From: Algihabitans albus
GTDB taxonomy: Bacteria; Pseudomonadota; Alphaproteobacteria; Kiloniellales; DSM-21159
Reading direction: 5' to 3'
Assembly (NCBI RefSeq): GCF_003572205.1
Contig: NZ_QXNY01000006.1
Location: 62,001-126,000 of the forward strand
DNA length: 64,000 bases
The notes under the pieces are model-generated. The model had not been told where the DNA came from, did no database searches, and saw nothing but the letters and a program-made list of their open reading frames with translations. Of the stretch, positions 52,176 to 60,254 are shown one piece after another. The first letter of the stretch is position 1. Each line of letters opens with the position of its first letter. Made by a program: the position numbers and the translations under genes.

Positions 52176-53206
52176 CCAGCAAGGCGGCAGGTAAACTCTA
52201 CATCCAGGATGTGACGCTGCGCGATGGCATGCACGCCATTCGCCATCAGTACTCCGTTGCACTGGTGAAAGAGATTGCATCGGCGCTCGACGAAGCCGGC
52301 GTCGATGCAGTTGAAGTGTCCCATGGGGACGGCCTCAGCGGGTCGAGCCTCAACTACGGCTTCGGTGCCAGTACCGACTGGAACTGGATCGATGCCGCCG
52401 CCAGCTCTCTGAAGCATGCGCGGCTCACGACGCTTCTGCTGCCCGGGATCGGCACGATAGAAGATCTGAAATGCGCAAGGGACGCTGGCGTCGTCTCGGT
52501 TCGAATCGCGACGCACTGCACGGAAGCCGACATTTCCCGGCAGCATATCGAGGAGGCGCTGCGCCTGGGACTGGACGTCTCCGGATTCCTCATGATGTCT
52601 CACATGACCACGCCGCAGAACCTCGCCGAGCAGGCGAAGCTGATGGAATCTTATGGTGTCCACTGTGTCTACGTCACCGATAGCGGCGGGGCGCTCACGA
52701 TGGACGGCGTGGCGGAGCGCTTCGATGCGTACGACTGTCTGCTAAAGCCTGAGACCGAGCGTGGCATTCATGCACATCACAATTTGAGCCTCGGGGTCGC
52801 GAACTCGATTGCGGCTGTGCAGCACGGCGCCAGGAGAGTGGATGCTTCGCTGGCCGGTATGGGCGCCGGCGCCGGCAACGCCCCGCTCGAGGTCTTCATT
52901 GCGGCCGCCGACGTCTACGGTTGGGCGCACGGCACGGACCTCTTCAAGCTGATGGACGCGGCCGAGGACCTGGTGCGTCCTCTTCAAGATCGCCCGGTTC
53001 GGGTTGACCGCGAAACGCTCACGCTGGGCTATGCCGGGGTCTACTCGAGCTTCTTGCGGCATGCCGAGAAGGCTTCCCAGGAGTATGGCGTCGATGCGCG
53101 AGAGATTCTGGTCGAACTGGGGCGCCGGCGGATGGTGGGCGGACAGGAGGACATGATCGTCGACGTGGCTCTTGATCTCGTCAAGCAGCGCGAGCGTGCG
53201 TCTTAG
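52172..53206 (+). CDS. mhpE: 4-hydroxy-2-oxovalerate aldolase
   Basis: The 344-residue DmpG/MhpE-type Mn-dependent aldolase splits 4-hydroxy-2-oxovalerate into pyruvate and acetaldehyde. The HMGL-like barrel starts with [18 protein letters not shown] (about 10-27, metal and catalytic Arg/Asp), then [18 protein letters not shown], and the metal ligands in [16 protein letters not shown] (about 196-211). It overlaps the dehydrogenase gene, as expected for partners in a bifunctional complex. Confidence 0.95.
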   Translation: MTSKAAGKLYIQDVTLRDGMHAIRHQYSVALVKEIASALDEAGVDAVEVSHGDGLSGSSLNYGFGASTDWNWIDAAASSLKHARLTTLLLPGIGTIEDLKCARDAGVVSVRIATHCTEADISRQHIEEALRLGLDVSGFLMMSHMTTPQNLAEQAKLMESYGVHCVYVTDSGGALTMDGVAERFDAYDCLLKPETERGIHAHHNLSLGVANSIAAVQHGARRVDASLAGMGAGAGNAPLEVFIAAADVYGWAHGTDLFKLMDAAEDLVRPLQDRPVRVDRETLTLGYAGVYSSFLRHAEKASQEYGVDAREILVELGRRRMVGGQEDMIVDVALDLVKQRERAS

Positions 53207-53307
53207 ACCGAGAACCGAGCTCTGCCGCCGGCGACTGGAGGCGCCGCGGACTCTTCACTCCGACGATAGAGAGGGAAAGCGGCCAAACACCGAAGGGAGG
53301 AGAGCCA

Positions 53308-53622
53308 ATGACAAGAAAACCAAAGATGCCAGGAGGCTGTACGGAAGACAGTACCGTCTATCGTGTTCAGCAAATGATTGAAGACGTCCATCACGTGCCG
53401 GGCCTAAAGGAGCGCATGGCCCAGGATCTGGAGGCGGTCTTCAGCGACTACGGGCTGAGCGAGGAGCAGAAGGCGGCCTTGCGGGAAGGGGCTCCTCCCA
53501 GCATGCTCGCCCTGGGCGTTCATCCGATCCTCTGCATGCAGTGGTCTCTCGTCGTGAACGAGCAGGTGCGAAACCACGTAACGGTCGATCAGCTTTACTT
53601 GCGCGAGATGGAGGCGTTTTGA
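53308..53622 (+). CDS. LigA-like small subunit of an extradiol dioxygenase
   Basis: The 104-residue helical protein matches the LigA (protocatechuate 4,5-dioxygenase alpha) superfamily. It has a helical core with VHHVPGLKERMAQDLEAVFSDYGLSEEQKAAL (in two parts) and a late HPILCMQWSLVVN segment. It ends 1 nt before a LigB-like gene, so the two should form the dioxygenase. GGGAGGAG precedes the ATG. A 101-nt gap separates it from mhpE. Confidence 0.85.
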   Translation: MTRKPKMPGGCTEDSTVYRVQQMIEDVHHVPGLKERMAQDLEAVFSDYGLSEEQKAALREGAPPSMLALGVHPILCMQWSLVVNEQVRNHVTVDQLYLREMEAF

Positions 53623-53623
53623 G

Positions 53624-54433
53624 ATGGGTAGGATCGTAGGGGCTTTTGCGACGTCGCACATTCTCATGGAACGCAAGGGCGTGGAGGAGCAGGCCGACCG
53701 CGTGTTCGCGGGGCTGAAGTCCATCCGTGAGAAGATCGCCGCGCTGAAACCGGACATCATCCTGATCGTGACGAACGATCACATGTACAATCACGGGACG
53801 GCCCTGCAATCGCCCTTCGCGGTCGGCCTTGCGAACGAGTACACACCCTATGGGGACATGAACGTGCCCCAGAAACCCTTTAAGGGCCATACCGAATTCG
53901 GCGTTTCCCTGGTCGAAACGGCCGCCGAGGAAGGCTTCGACATCGGCTTCTTCCGCCAGCTGCGCCCGGATCACGGCCTCAGCATTCCGGCCCTGTTCTT
54001 CTCGCCGCAGGGGCGTATCCCCGTGGTGCCTTTTATGACCAACCCGCATATGCGGCCCTGCCCATCGCCGGCGCGCTGCTATGCGCTTGGCAAGGCCTTG
54101 CGAAAGACCATCGAGACCAATCGGCCCGAGGACGAGCGTATCGTCGTGGTCGGGACGGGCGGTCTATCCCATTGGCTGGCGATACCGCGCATGGGGGAAG
54201 TCAACGTCGACTACGACTCCTGGGTGCTCGGCTGCTTCGAGTCCGGGAAGGCGGAGGATGTGGCCGGTCTGGAAGCGGCTGAGATCCTCGAACGCGCAGG
54301 GAACGGCGGGTTGGAGACGCTCAACTGGCTGGTCATGGCCGGTGCGGTCGACGGCGCGAAGGGGCGCAAGATCTTCTACGAAGCGATGCCTGCCTGGCTG
54401 ACGGGAATGGCAGCAATCGAGATGCACGTCTAG
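53624..54433 (+). CDS. Class III (LigB-type) extradiol ring-cleavage dioxygenase
   Basis: The 269-residue LigB-family enzyme keeps the Fe(II) ligands His12 (ATSHI), His53 (TNDHM) and a Glu near 253 (FYEAMPAW), plus the catalytic histidines of RPDHGLS (about 117) and GTGGLSHWL (H183). It should open a catechol-type ring next to the diol. Substrate class within LigB enzymes is uncertain: the set of downstream genes (hydratase, aldolase, MhpC-like hydrolase) suits a catechol with a side chain. It ends the plus-strand operon; a palindromic repeat follows. Confidence 0.88.
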   Translation: MGRIVGAFATSHILMERKGVEEQADRVFAGLKSIREKIAALKPDIILIVTNDHMYNHGTALQSPFAVGLANEYTPYGDMNVPQKPFKGHTEFGVSLVETAAEEGFDIGFFRQLRPDHGLSIPALFFSPQGRIPVVPFMTNPHMRPCPSPARCYALGKALRKTIETNRPEDERIVVVGTGGLSHWLAIPRMGEVNVDYDSWVLGCFESGKAEDVAGLEAAEILERAGNGGLETLNWLVMAGAVDGAKGRKIFYEAMPAWLTGMAAIEMHV

Positions 54434-54498
54434 AGCGCGATCGTTGCAGGCGGACGCGGCGGAAGCGATACACTTCCGCCTTCGACGTGAATCGCTCT
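54432..54498. repeat. Intergenic palindromic repeat (REP-like)
   Basis: The inner stem GGCGGAAG (54458-54465) / CTTCCGCC (54473-54480) is perfect with a 7-nt loop. Outer arms AGAGCGCGAT (54432-54441) and ATCGCTCT (54491-54498) pair with a 2-nt bulge. AGAGC...GCTCT-bounded intergenic palindromes are common repeats in alphaproteobacteria. It lies between convergent genes and may also end transcription of the dioxygenase operon. Confidence 0.5.
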
Positions 54499-54607
54499 CC
54501 AACTCTATGAGAGAGCAGGGCAAGGGTCCGAAGGCTCTGGAGCAAGAGGGTGCCCTTTGCCGCTCCCGCCTGTCGTGCGAAACCGCCGGTCTACTGCGGC
54601 CCGGCGG

Positions 54608-55543
54608 CTATCTTCTTCTGCGACCCCCGCCGTGCAGGAGAGAGACGCCGGCGACCGCCCTGCGCAGTGTTTCGCGCAGCCACCGACTGGCGGGATCCCA
54701 GTTGTAGCGCTCGTGCCAAAACTGAGTCACCGGAAAGGGCCGGAGCGGCAGCGGGTGCTCGTAGATGTCCATCTTAGCGATGCCTTGCATCAGGAGTGCG
54801 AGGGGGCGCGGAACGGTCGCGAGCATGTCGCTTGAGGCGACGATTGGCGGAAGTGCAAGAAAGTTTGGCACGCGCGCGCCGATCTGGTTGTCCAAGCCGA
54901 AGCGACTGAGGGTGCGCTCGACGATGCTGTGTCCGGTTCCTTGCAGGATCGCGACGGCATGTCGTCGCTGCAGGAAGGTGGCGCGGTCCATCGGTATCCT
55001 GGCGCTGCCTGTCGCGCGCCGGGCGATCACCACGTAGCTGCTTTCGAACAGCAGTTGCCGCATCGCGCCCCTGAGTTGCGGGATGAAGCCAAGGGCAAGG
55101 TCGACACTGCCTGAGCGCAGGGCGCCGAGGATTTCGTTCATCGGCATCTGTTGGGTGCGGAAGCTGATGGCAGGAGCGGTTTCGCGGCAGGCATCCAGCA
55201 GCCGAGGCAGCACCACGACTTCGGCGATATCGCTCATGATCACCGTGAACTCTCGTCGCGCCGTCTGGGCGTCGAAGCCCGGACTCTGCCTCAGGCTGAG
55301 GTCGATGGACTTCAAACCTTCGGCAACCAGGGGCGCAATCTGCTCGGCGAAGGGCGTTGGGAGCATTCCATTGCCCGAGCGCACGAAGAGCGGATCGGCA
55401 AAGGCGGTCCGAAGCCGGCTCAAGGCGTTGCTAACCGTCGACTGGGGCGATCCCAGAGCATCGGCCGCCTTGGACACCGTGCCATGGCGCCGGACCGCAT
55501 CGAAGACCAGCAGCAGGTTCAAGTCGAAGTCTTTGGTATTCAT
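54608..55543 (-). CDS. LysR family transcriptional regulator
   Basis: The 311-residue LysR protein has its N-terminal winged HTH in FDLNLLLVFDAVRRHGTVSK and ADALGSPQSTVSNALSRLR (about 4-45). The inducer-binding domain (about 90-300) resembles NodD/NahR/LinR-type regulators of aromatic catabolism (PLFVRSGNGMLPTPFAEQI). ATG 55543 is preferred; ATG 55561 is also in frame. It diverges from the dienelactone hydrolase-cupin genes over 85 nt and is the likely activator of those. Confidence 0.9.
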   Translation of the reverse strand: MNTKDFDLNLLLVFDAVRRHGTVSKAADALGSPQSTVSNALSRLRTAFADPLFVRSGNGMLPTPFAEQIAPLVAEGLKSIDLSLRQSPGFDAQTARREFTVIMSDIAEVVVLPRLLDACRETAPAISFRTQQMPMNEILGALRSGSVDLALGFIPQLRGAMRQLLFESSYVVIARRATGSARIPMDRATFLQRRHAVAILQGTGHSIVERTLSRFGLDNQIGARVPNFLALPPIVASSDMLATVPRPLALLMQGIAKMDIYEHPLPLRPFPVTQFWHERYNWDPASRWLRETLRRAVAGVSLLHGGGRRRR

Positions 55544-55628
55544 GTTGTGAAGATACGGCATTCATGTCAGCCGTCTAGTCAATAGCGCTGGAGCCTCTAT
55601 CCTCCCTGAAGACAACAGGGAGTGTGCG

Positions 55629-56369
55629 GTGCAGGACTTTTCCTTTAAGAACGAAGCGCGCGGAGAAGAGCTCACGGCTCTCTTCGCGGAACCGGTCGGC
55701 AGCCTCATGCCTGCACCGGCGGTTCTGCTGCTTCCGGCGATCGCTGGCGTCAACCGCTACGTGACGCGAGTCGCCGAGCGTTTGGCGAGCCGCGGGTATG
55801 CAGTCGTCGTTCTCGACTACTTCTCCCGCGAAGGCCAAGCTCCGGACGTCTCGACGCCGGAGCGGATCGGCGCCGCCGTGCGTGCACTTCCGGACCCTCG
55901 GGTGCTCTCCGACATCGATGCCGCAGTCGCGCAACTGCGCCGGCATCCGAGGGTCGTGCCCGATCGTATCGCCACGCTCGGCTTCTGCATCGGCGGAATG
56001 TACGCGTACCTCGCAGCCTGCGAGCAGGATGGGTTGGCTGCGACCGTAAACTACTACGGAACCGTTCGCTACGGCGAGACCTCCCAGGACAAACCCACCT
56101 CGCCACTCGAGCGGGCGGACGACCTCAAGGCACCGCTGCTCTGTCACTTCGGAACCGCGGATCGATTGATTTCTTCCGAGGAGGTCGACGCCTTGGAGGC
56201 CTCTCTTCGGAGCAGCCAAAAGACGTTCGAGATCTGTACCTACCGCGGCGCGCCGCACGCTTTCGACGAGGACTTTCGCCCGGTGTTCCGGCCGGTCGCC
56301 GCAGCCGAGGCGTGGCGCCGTACGCTGACGTTCCTCGATTGGTACGTCGGCGGTTTCGGCCGACCGTGA
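55629..56369 (+). CDS. Dienelactone hydrolase family protein
   Basis: The 246-residue alpha/beta hydrolase has the DLH nucleophile Cys120 in GFCIGGMYAYLA, the acid in GTADRLIS (about 177-184) and the His in GAPHAFDEDF (about 207-216). These enzymes hydrolyse dienelactones or other carboxylic esters. The start is GTG 55629 after AGGGAGTG. It is followed after 36 nt by a cupin gene and faces the LysR gene. A role on a ring-cleavage product is likely but the substrate is not evident. Confidence 0.88.
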   Translation: MQDFSFKNEARGEELTALFAEPVGSLMPAPAVLLLPAIAGVNRYVTRVAERLASRGYAVVVLDYFSREGQAPDVSTPERIGAAVRALPDPRVLSDIDAAVAQLRRHPRVVPDRIATLGFCIGGMYAYLAACEQDGLAATVNYYGTVRYGETSQDKPTSPLERADDLKAPLLCHFGTADRLISSEEVDALEASLRSSQKTFEICTYRGAPHAFDEDFRPVFRPVAAAEAWRRTLTFLDWYVGGFGRP

Positions 56370-56405
56370 GACTCACCTGCAAGACGGCAAACAAGGGAGT
56401 GGACG

Positions 56406-56987
56406 ATGAGTGACGTTGAGCACAAGAGCCCGCCGATTGAAGGCCACGACATGGAGCCGACCGAGGTCACGCCCTGGGCACGTTTCATGACCGATGACGA
56501 GTACTATCCCTTTCTGGTCAAGGACAACATTCGTCCGGCCTACTGGCGTTGGTCGGACCTGAAACCGCGTCTGGAGGAAGTCGCCCACGATCCCTTGCGT
56601 CGCGCCGACCGCCGTTTCATCGCGCTGGTCAACGCCGATACCGGCGAAGCCGGAGGCGTGCTGCCGTCGATCTTCCTCGGCATTCAGGCCATCAATCCGG
56701 GCGAGCACATCGTCCCGCACCGCCACAATTCCTATGCCCTCTACCACATCATCCAAGGCGAGGGGTACTCGGTGGTCGGCGGACACAAGTTCGAATGGCA
56801 AAGGGGCGATACCTTCGCCTGCTCGCCCTGGGCGCTCCACGAACACGTCAACACCGGTTCCGAGCTAGCGATCCAATACGTCATCCAGGACATGCCGGCC
56901 CGCGCGATGGAGCGCAATCTCATCTGGGAAGAGCCGGTCGGACGGATGTTTCACATGGTCGAAGGCAATGTGCCGCATTCGGACTGA
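56406..56987 (+). CDS. Single-cupin gentisate dioxygenase-like protein
   Basis: The 193-residue protein corresponds to the N-terminal half of gentisate 1,2-dioxygenase: GEHIVPHRHNSYALYHIIQG supplies H105 and H107 and WALHEHVN supplies H145 and H147. Full gentisate dioxygenases have two cupin domains and about 350 residues, so this is a half-size version. It could be an active compact ring-cleaving dioxygenase, an isomerase, or a binding protein. A good ribosome binding site and clean ends argue against a truncated pseudogene. It pairs with the DLH gene upstream. Confidence 0.75.
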   Translation: MSDVEHKSPPIEGHDMEPTEVTPWARFMTDDEYYPFLVKDNIRPAYWRWSDLKPRLEEVAHDPLRRADRRFIALVNADTGEAGGVLPSIFLGIQAINPGEHIVPHRHNSYALYHIIQGEGYSVVGGHKFEWQRGDTFACSPWALHEHVNTGSELAIQYVIQDMPARAMERNLIWEEPVGRMFHMVEGNVPHSD

Positions 56988-57034
56988 AGCGCAGCGCCGG
57001 CAACTGGATCGCGGCAACCATACGGCCGCAGCGG

Positions 57035-57751
57035 CTATGTCTCGATAAAGAGCTTCACCATCGTTTCGGTGTGCTCGTCGATGAACTCCGCTGATTGAAC
57101 ATCGATGTCGGATAGCAGCAGGATCTCTTCTCTCAGCGAAAATACTGAAGAGGCTGTCATGAGCAGATAATGGAGATTCAGCGTCGGTAAATCCTTGATG
57201 ATGCCCTGAGACTTGCCGGCATTCAGGATCTCACCCAGGACTTGGTAGACGGGGCGGATGTGGCGCTCGACGATCCAGGCGATCCGGTCCCGATGGTGGC
57301 GTCCGGTTTCAGCCATGAACTGAGTCATGAAGGGGTGCTGGCTCGGCCAGCGGGCGATGTGACGGATGACCAGTTTGTAGAACAGTGGATCGTCGATGTC
57401 GTTCAGTTCGGAGATGCGGTTCGCAAGCTCGTTACGGAAGTCACCGAAGAACTTGTCCATGGAGGCTTGCCACACGCCTTCCTTCGACTTGAAGTGATAG
57501 GTGATCAGGCCCTGTGTCACCTTCGCGCGCTGCGCGATGTCGTGCGTAGAGACGCCATCGTAGCTGTTCTCCATGAAGGCTTGCAGGGCGGCGGTGACAA
57601 TCTGCTCCTGGGAGCGCTTGGCGCGCTCCTGACGGAATTGCGGTTCCGGCGCGAATCTCAGACGCTGAAGCAGCACTGGATCGACGAAATACCTGTCGGA
57701 CTTGGCGGCGGCCGATTTGCCGGTTTTGCGCGGTTTCCGACTTGGCTTCAT
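57035..57751 (-). CDS. TetR family transcriptional regulator
   Basis: The 238-residue TetR protein has a long basic N-terminus (1-45). The HTH lies at about 50-90 (IVTAALQAFMENSYDGVSTH, then DIAQRAKVTQGLITYHFKSK). The C-terminal domain resembles RutR-like regulators. It is the nearest regulator to two copies of the TTATTCGA-type motif (57926-57989), which are also found at the hydroxylase/hydratase promoter. It may therefore control both loci and itself. Confidence 0.88.
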   Translation of the reverse strand: MKPSRKPRKTGKSAAAKSDRYFVDPVLLQRLRFAPEPQFRQERAKRSQEQIVTAALQAFMENSYDGVSTHDIAQRAKVTQGLITYHFKSKEGVWQASMDKFFGDFRNELANRISELNDIDDPLFYKLVIRHIARWPSQHPFMTQFMAETGRHHRDRIAWIVERHIRPVYQVLGEILNAGKSQGIIKDLPTLNLHYLLMTASSVFSLREEILLLSDIDVQSAEFIDEHTETMVKLFIET

Positions 57752-58109
57752 GGCATTCGACTTTCGTTCAGGTTTCTTGCCGGCAGTGTTTGCATGGACC
57801 GAAGACTGAACGACGCCAGACAGCGCGGCGTCACTCTCTGAAACGTCCCCGATAAGGAGGGATATACGGGGGGTGTATGGCGGTCAACGCAGCGATGCTG
57901 GACAGGCCTTGTCGCTCTCAAAAAATTGTTCGATTGAATAAAAATTCTTGACAAATCACGTGGGGCCAAGAAATTATTCGAACGAACAAAATATGGCCTG
58001 CCATTCGTCTGATCGCCAGTGACCGTATCTCCCGATGCGATGCGCAGAAGGAGAGAGGGTGCCTCGCGATCTTGCCGGACGGCAGCCAACATGAAAGGGA
58101 GGCGAGAGC
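57752..58109. promoter_or_regulatory. Intergenic region with two operator motifs and a promoter
   Basis: Between the TetR gene and the hydrolase gene lie TTGTTCGATTGAATAA (57926-57941) and TTATTCGAACGAACAA (57974-57989). A plus-strand promoter fits between and over them: TTGACA at 57948-57953, 17 nt spacer, AAATTA at 57971-57976. The second motif overlaps the -10, as a repressor site would. No gene is visible in the gap. Confidence 0.7.
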
Positions 58110-58946
58110 GTGTTCGAACAGTTCGAGAGCCGCTATGTCGAGGCTGCGGGGATCCGCACGCACTATGTCGAGCGCGGCGAGGGAGAGCCCCTCGTCCTGG
58201 TACACGGCGGCGGTGCCGGCGCCGACGGGCGGTCAAACTTCGAAACCAACATACCCGTTTATGCAGAGCGGTACCGGGTTGTTGCCTACGACATGCCGGG
58301 CTTCGGGCTTTCGGACAAGCCTGACCCCAGCGTCTATGACTACACGCAGGCCACGCGCAACACGCACCTCGCCGCCTTTATCGAAGTCTTGGACGAGGGC
58401 CCCGTGCATCTGGTCGGGAACTCGATGGGCGGCTCGACCACCTGCGGCGTGACCATCGAACGTCCCGATCTCGTCAAGAGCCTCGTGCTGATGGGGGCGG
58501 CGATCAACGTCTCGGCGCAGGACATGATCGACAACCGCCCGAACCTGGGCGCGGTGCTGGGTTTCGACGACACCAAGGCCGGGATGGAACGCATCGTCGA
58601 TGCGCTGACCTACGACTACGAAGCAACGCCGGAAATGATCGACTATCGCTTCGAGATGTCGCAGCGGCCCGATGCCAAGGCAGCCTACAAGGCGATCATG
58701 AAATGGGCCGGCACCAACGGCTTGGAATACTCCCGCGAAGACTTGGCCGGGATCACCGCGCCGACGCTGGTCGTTGCAGGGAAGAACGACATCATGGTGA
58801 AGGTCGAGAAGGCCTACGACGCGCTCGGCAAGATCGAACAGGCGGAGGGACACATTTTCCCGATGTGCGGTCACTGGGTCATGATCGAGTATCCCGAGGC
58901 CTTTTGCGAACTCACCATGCGGTTTTTTCAGAAGGCCGCGGCCTAG
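58110..58946 (+). CDS. MhpC-like meta-cleavage product hydrolase
   Basis: The 278-residue alpha/beta hydrolase of the C-C bond hydrolase group has the oxyanion motif VHGGGAGADG (31-40), nucleophile Ser105 in VGNSMGGST, the acid in AGKNDIMV (about 233) and the His in MCGHWVMIEYP (about 261). HGGG-x-G plus GNSMGG is typical of MhpC/BphD enzymes that split 2-hydroxy-6-oxo-dienoates. It would supply the hydratase at 50.4 kb. GTG 58110 follows GGGAGG. Confidence 0.9.
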   Translation: MFEQFESRYVEAAGIRTHYVERGEGEPLVLVHGGGAGADGRSNFETNIPVYAERYRVVAYDMPGFGLSDKPDPSVYDYTQATRNTHLAAFIEVLDEGPVHLVGNSMGGSTTCGVTIERPDLVKSLVLMGAAINVSAQDMIDNRPNLGAVLGFDDTKAGMERIVDALTYDYEATPEMIDYRFEMSQRPDAKAAYKAIMKWAGTNGLEYSREDLAGITAPTLVVAGKNDIMVKVEKAYDALGKIEQAEGHIFPMCGHWVMIEYPEAFCELTMRFFQKAAA

Positions 58947-59000
58947 GTTCCCGGCCCTTCGTTTGACCGCGCCGCATCAAGGGGCCGCATCACGTGTCTG

Positions 59001-59744
59001 TCAGCTCTGGCTGCCGTCCCGCCAGGCGATCATCTGCTGCCAGGCAGGGCCGTTTTCGTCGAGAAGCGAGCGGTCCGTGGAGATCACCGTGACGACGGCT
59101 GCCGCGTTGCTTTGCAGATCGAGAACGGGCCGGGCCAGCGCGTAAAGACCCGGAATGTAGTTCTGATCCGCCGTTGCCAGTCCGCGTGCGCGAACCCTGC
59201 GGCGTATCGCCTGGATATCGGTCATGTCGCCAGGTCCGACTTCTTTGCGGACCGCCTCATCGGCCACCCGGTCGGGCAGGTAGGCGAGAAAGGCCTGGCC
59301 GGTGGCCGAGCGGGTGACGGGCAGCACCGACCCGATCCCCAGGATGCTGACCAGCGGCGTTGCGGCGCGTTCCCAACGCACCACCGTCGGTCCTCGCGTG
59401 CCCCAGACGGCCAGCATCGCCGTGCAGCCGGTTTCGTCGACCAACGCCGGCAGACTGTCGGCGGCGCGGTTGACCACGTCAATCCTGGCGACCGCCGCCA
59501 TGCCGATCTCGGCTGCGACCGATCCCAAGTCGTACTTGCCGCTGCCGCGATGGTCGATCATGCCGGCCTGAATGAAGCTCGCCATGTAGCGGTGAACCTT
59601 TGCCGGCGCCATCTCGACCTGTGCTGCGATGTCGGACAACGACATCGGGCCGCCACCTCGGGCGACGGCGCGCAGAATGCGGACCGACGTCTCCACGGAC
59701 TGCACGCTGCGGCCCCGCCCGGCGCTATCGTCCGGCACTTTCAT
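59001..59744 (-). CDS. IclR family transcriptional regulator
   Basis: The 247-residue IclR protein has the N-terminal winged HTH (about 17-75: VQSVETSVRILRAVARGGGP, then LSDIAAQVEMAPAKVHRYMA). The GAF-like effector domain ends with AVVTVIST. Its ATG overlaps the stop of the thioesterase gene, so both form one unit facing the hydroxylase-ligase-dioxygenase operon. It is the likely local regulator acting on the palindrome at 60207-60220. Confidence 0.92.
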   Translation of the reverse strand: MKVPDDSAGRGRSVQSVETSVRILRAVARGGGPMSLSDIAAQVEMAPAKVHRYMASFIQAGMIDHRGSGKYDLGSVAAEIGMAAVARIDVVNRAADSLPALVDETGCTAMLAVWGTRGPTVVRWERAATPLVSILGIGSVLPVTRSATGQAFLAYLPDRVADEAVRKEVGPGDMTDIQAIRRRVRARGLATADQNYIPGLYALARPVLDLQSNAAAVVTVISTDRSLLDENGPAWQQMIAWRDGSQS

Positions 59745-60160
59745 CTCGCATGAAATCCCTCCAGTTTCAGGCGTAATGAAGCTGGAATCGGCGCCTTGGC
59801 AAGTCCCGAGCCACTGCTCTTGACGAAAACGCGCGCTTCTCGGCCCTCGGCAACATCGCGGTCACCACAGGCGAAGCGATAGAGCAGGGAGAGACCGCTC
59901 TCGCCGAGCCGCGTCACGGCGACGGAAATCTCCAGATCGTCGCCGTAGCTGGCGGGCGCCTTGAAGCTGCAGCCGGCGTCAATCAGCGGCGTACCCGACA
60001 GCGAGAACTCCGTTCGAAGCCGCCGTTGATCGAAACCGGCGCGCTCGGTCAGTTCATGGAACACGCTGTCCATCCATCTGAAATAATTGGGATAAAAAAC
60101 GATTCCTGCGGCGTCGCAGTCCCCCCAGTCGACTCTCCTGCGTGCAACGTACGACGTCAT
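59741..60160 (-). CDS. Hot-dog thioesterase, 4-hydroxybenzoyl-CoA thioesterase-like
   Basis: The 139-residue thioesterase has the 4HBT-I active-site motif RRVDWGDCDAAGIVFYPNYF (catalytic Asp16). ATG 60160 has GGAGG 6 nt upstream. Placed divergently from a CoA ligase, an aryl-CoA hydroxylase and gentisate dioxygenase, its best role is hydrolysis of gentisyl-CoA to gentisate plus CoA. That function is inferred from context; the fold and motif are clear. Confidence 0.88.
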   Translation of the reverse strand: MTSYVARRRVDWGDCDAAGIVFYPNYFRWMDSVFHELTERAGFDQRRLRTEFSLSGTPLIDAGCSFKAPASYGDDLEISVAVTRLGESGLSLLYRFACGDRDVAEGREARVFVKSSGSGLAKAPIPASLRLKLEGFHAR

Positions 60161-60187
60161 CTTGCCCTCCTTCCGGCACTCCACCTC

Positions 60188-60220
60188 TTGACAAAATTAC
60201 GAATAGCATAATTAATTATG
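60188..60220 (+). promoter_or_regulatory. Promoter and palindromic operator of the salicylyl-CoA operon
   Basis: TTGACA at 60188-60193 is followed after 17 nt by ATTAAT at 60211-60216. The perfect 14-nt palindrome CATAATTAATTATG (60207-60220) covers the -10. It lies between the thioesterase-IclR unit and the hydroxylase gene, so IclR is the likely ligand. The AT-rich block stands out in 68-70% GC surroundings. Confidence 0.65.
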
Positions 60221-60254
60221 AAAATGGATAGCCACGACGGGAGAGACCCACAAC

